Source: Flavobacteriaceae bacterium (GTDB taxonomy: Bacteria > Bacteroidota > Bacteroidia > Flavobacteriales > Flavobacteriaceae). From it: a stretch of DNA of 8,146 nt. Each line of letters opens with the position of its first letter. Position 1 is the stretch's first letter. The notes below the pieces were generated by a model that was not told where the DNA came from, did not search any database, and saw nothing but the letters and a program-made list of their open reading frames with translations. Positions 8,021-8,146 of this stretch are shown here, in pieces. The translations under genes were made by a program, and so were the position numbers. Location of the stretch: contig JAUYUF010000209.1 in NCBI GenBank assembly GCA_030694835.1, forward strand, positions 1 through 8,146. Reading direction: 5' to 3'.

Positions 8021-8146
8021 ATGGAGTTCCTCACCATTTACCCCGGCTGGATTATCGCCTGGAGCATCGTCGGCGGGTTGCTGGCGCTAATCGCGCTCAT
8101 CTACGCGTTCGCCCTGATCGCTGACTGGAGAGTACGGCGACACAAC
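8021..8146 (+). CDS. Small membrane protein (3' end outside the window)
   Basis: The first 42 residues, with no stop before the window ends: MEFLTIYPGW, then a hydrophobic segment of about 24 residues (IIAWSIVGGLLALIALIYAF, continuing ALIA), then DWRVRRHN. This is a typical single N-terminal membrane span followed by a basic, cytoplasm-facing stretch. GGAAAG (8009-8014) gives a modest SD six bases before the ATG. The gene follows the 7163-7983 pair in the same direction. Function unknown; small one-span proteins are common in actinophages near lysis or structural genes, but nothing here decides between these. Confidence 0.7.
   Translation, partial: MEFLTIYPGWIIAWSIVGGLLALIALIYAFALIADWRVRRHN

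Overview
The window looks like part of an actinobacterial phage, or a phage-plasmid. The evidence is many very small tightly packed genes of no recognisable housekeeping function, actinobacterial TANNNT -10 boxes, pervasive leaderless translation, high GC in most genes, and an Lsr2/HTH-like small DNA-binding gene of a kind I associate with actinophages. No integrase, terminase, polymerase or capsid gene is recognisable, so the phage assignment is inference. The host cannot be named.

Layout. 1-835 holds no credible gene but is rich in structure: a 12-bp periodic array, a 31-nt alternating purine-pyrimidine tract and four tandem copies of a gapped half-palindrome. 836-1093 is one minus-strand leaderless gene. 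1362-1598 is a very GC3-biased, probably highly expressed HTH protein with an acidic tail. 1599-2042 looks like a replication/partition locus: a 19-bp palindrome, a perfect bacterial parS core (GTTTCACGTGAAAC) and DnaA-box-like sites. 2043-4895 is a string of ten small genes in transcription units. Most genes have a private promoter of fixed design (-35, 17-18 bp, -10, exactly 6 nt, ATG), giving leaderless mRNAs. Units end in hairpins, each followed by a repeated bipartite element (palindrome GGTATGCTAGCATACC plus a CCTTAAA-like box 29 bp on). 4896-5478 carries a second, stronger DnaA-box/iteron cluster followed by AT-rich inverted repeats.

From about 5500 to 6970 the composition changes completely. 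Four genes (407 residues in all) are written in DNA that almost never contains AC, GT, AG, CT, GG or CC. Every G/C run is therefore alternating and flanked 5' by T and 3' by A. The proteins contain no Val or Trp and one Gly. The rule also holds in the non-coding flanks, so it acts on DNA rather than codons. Its promoters carry a second operator-like family, ACMTGA-N7-TYAYTT, in pairs about 30 bp apart. After a bidirectional terminator (6951-6992), 7163-8146 returns to ordinary GC-rich coding with a leaderless first gene and Shine-Dalgarno (SD)-led, translationally coupled followers, ending in a truncated membrane protein.

How it may work (inference): host or phage sigma-A-type promoters drive independent leaderless expression of small accessory proteins, with two repeat families available for coordinated regulation, while the parS and DnaA-box loci could support episomal replication or use of host segregation.
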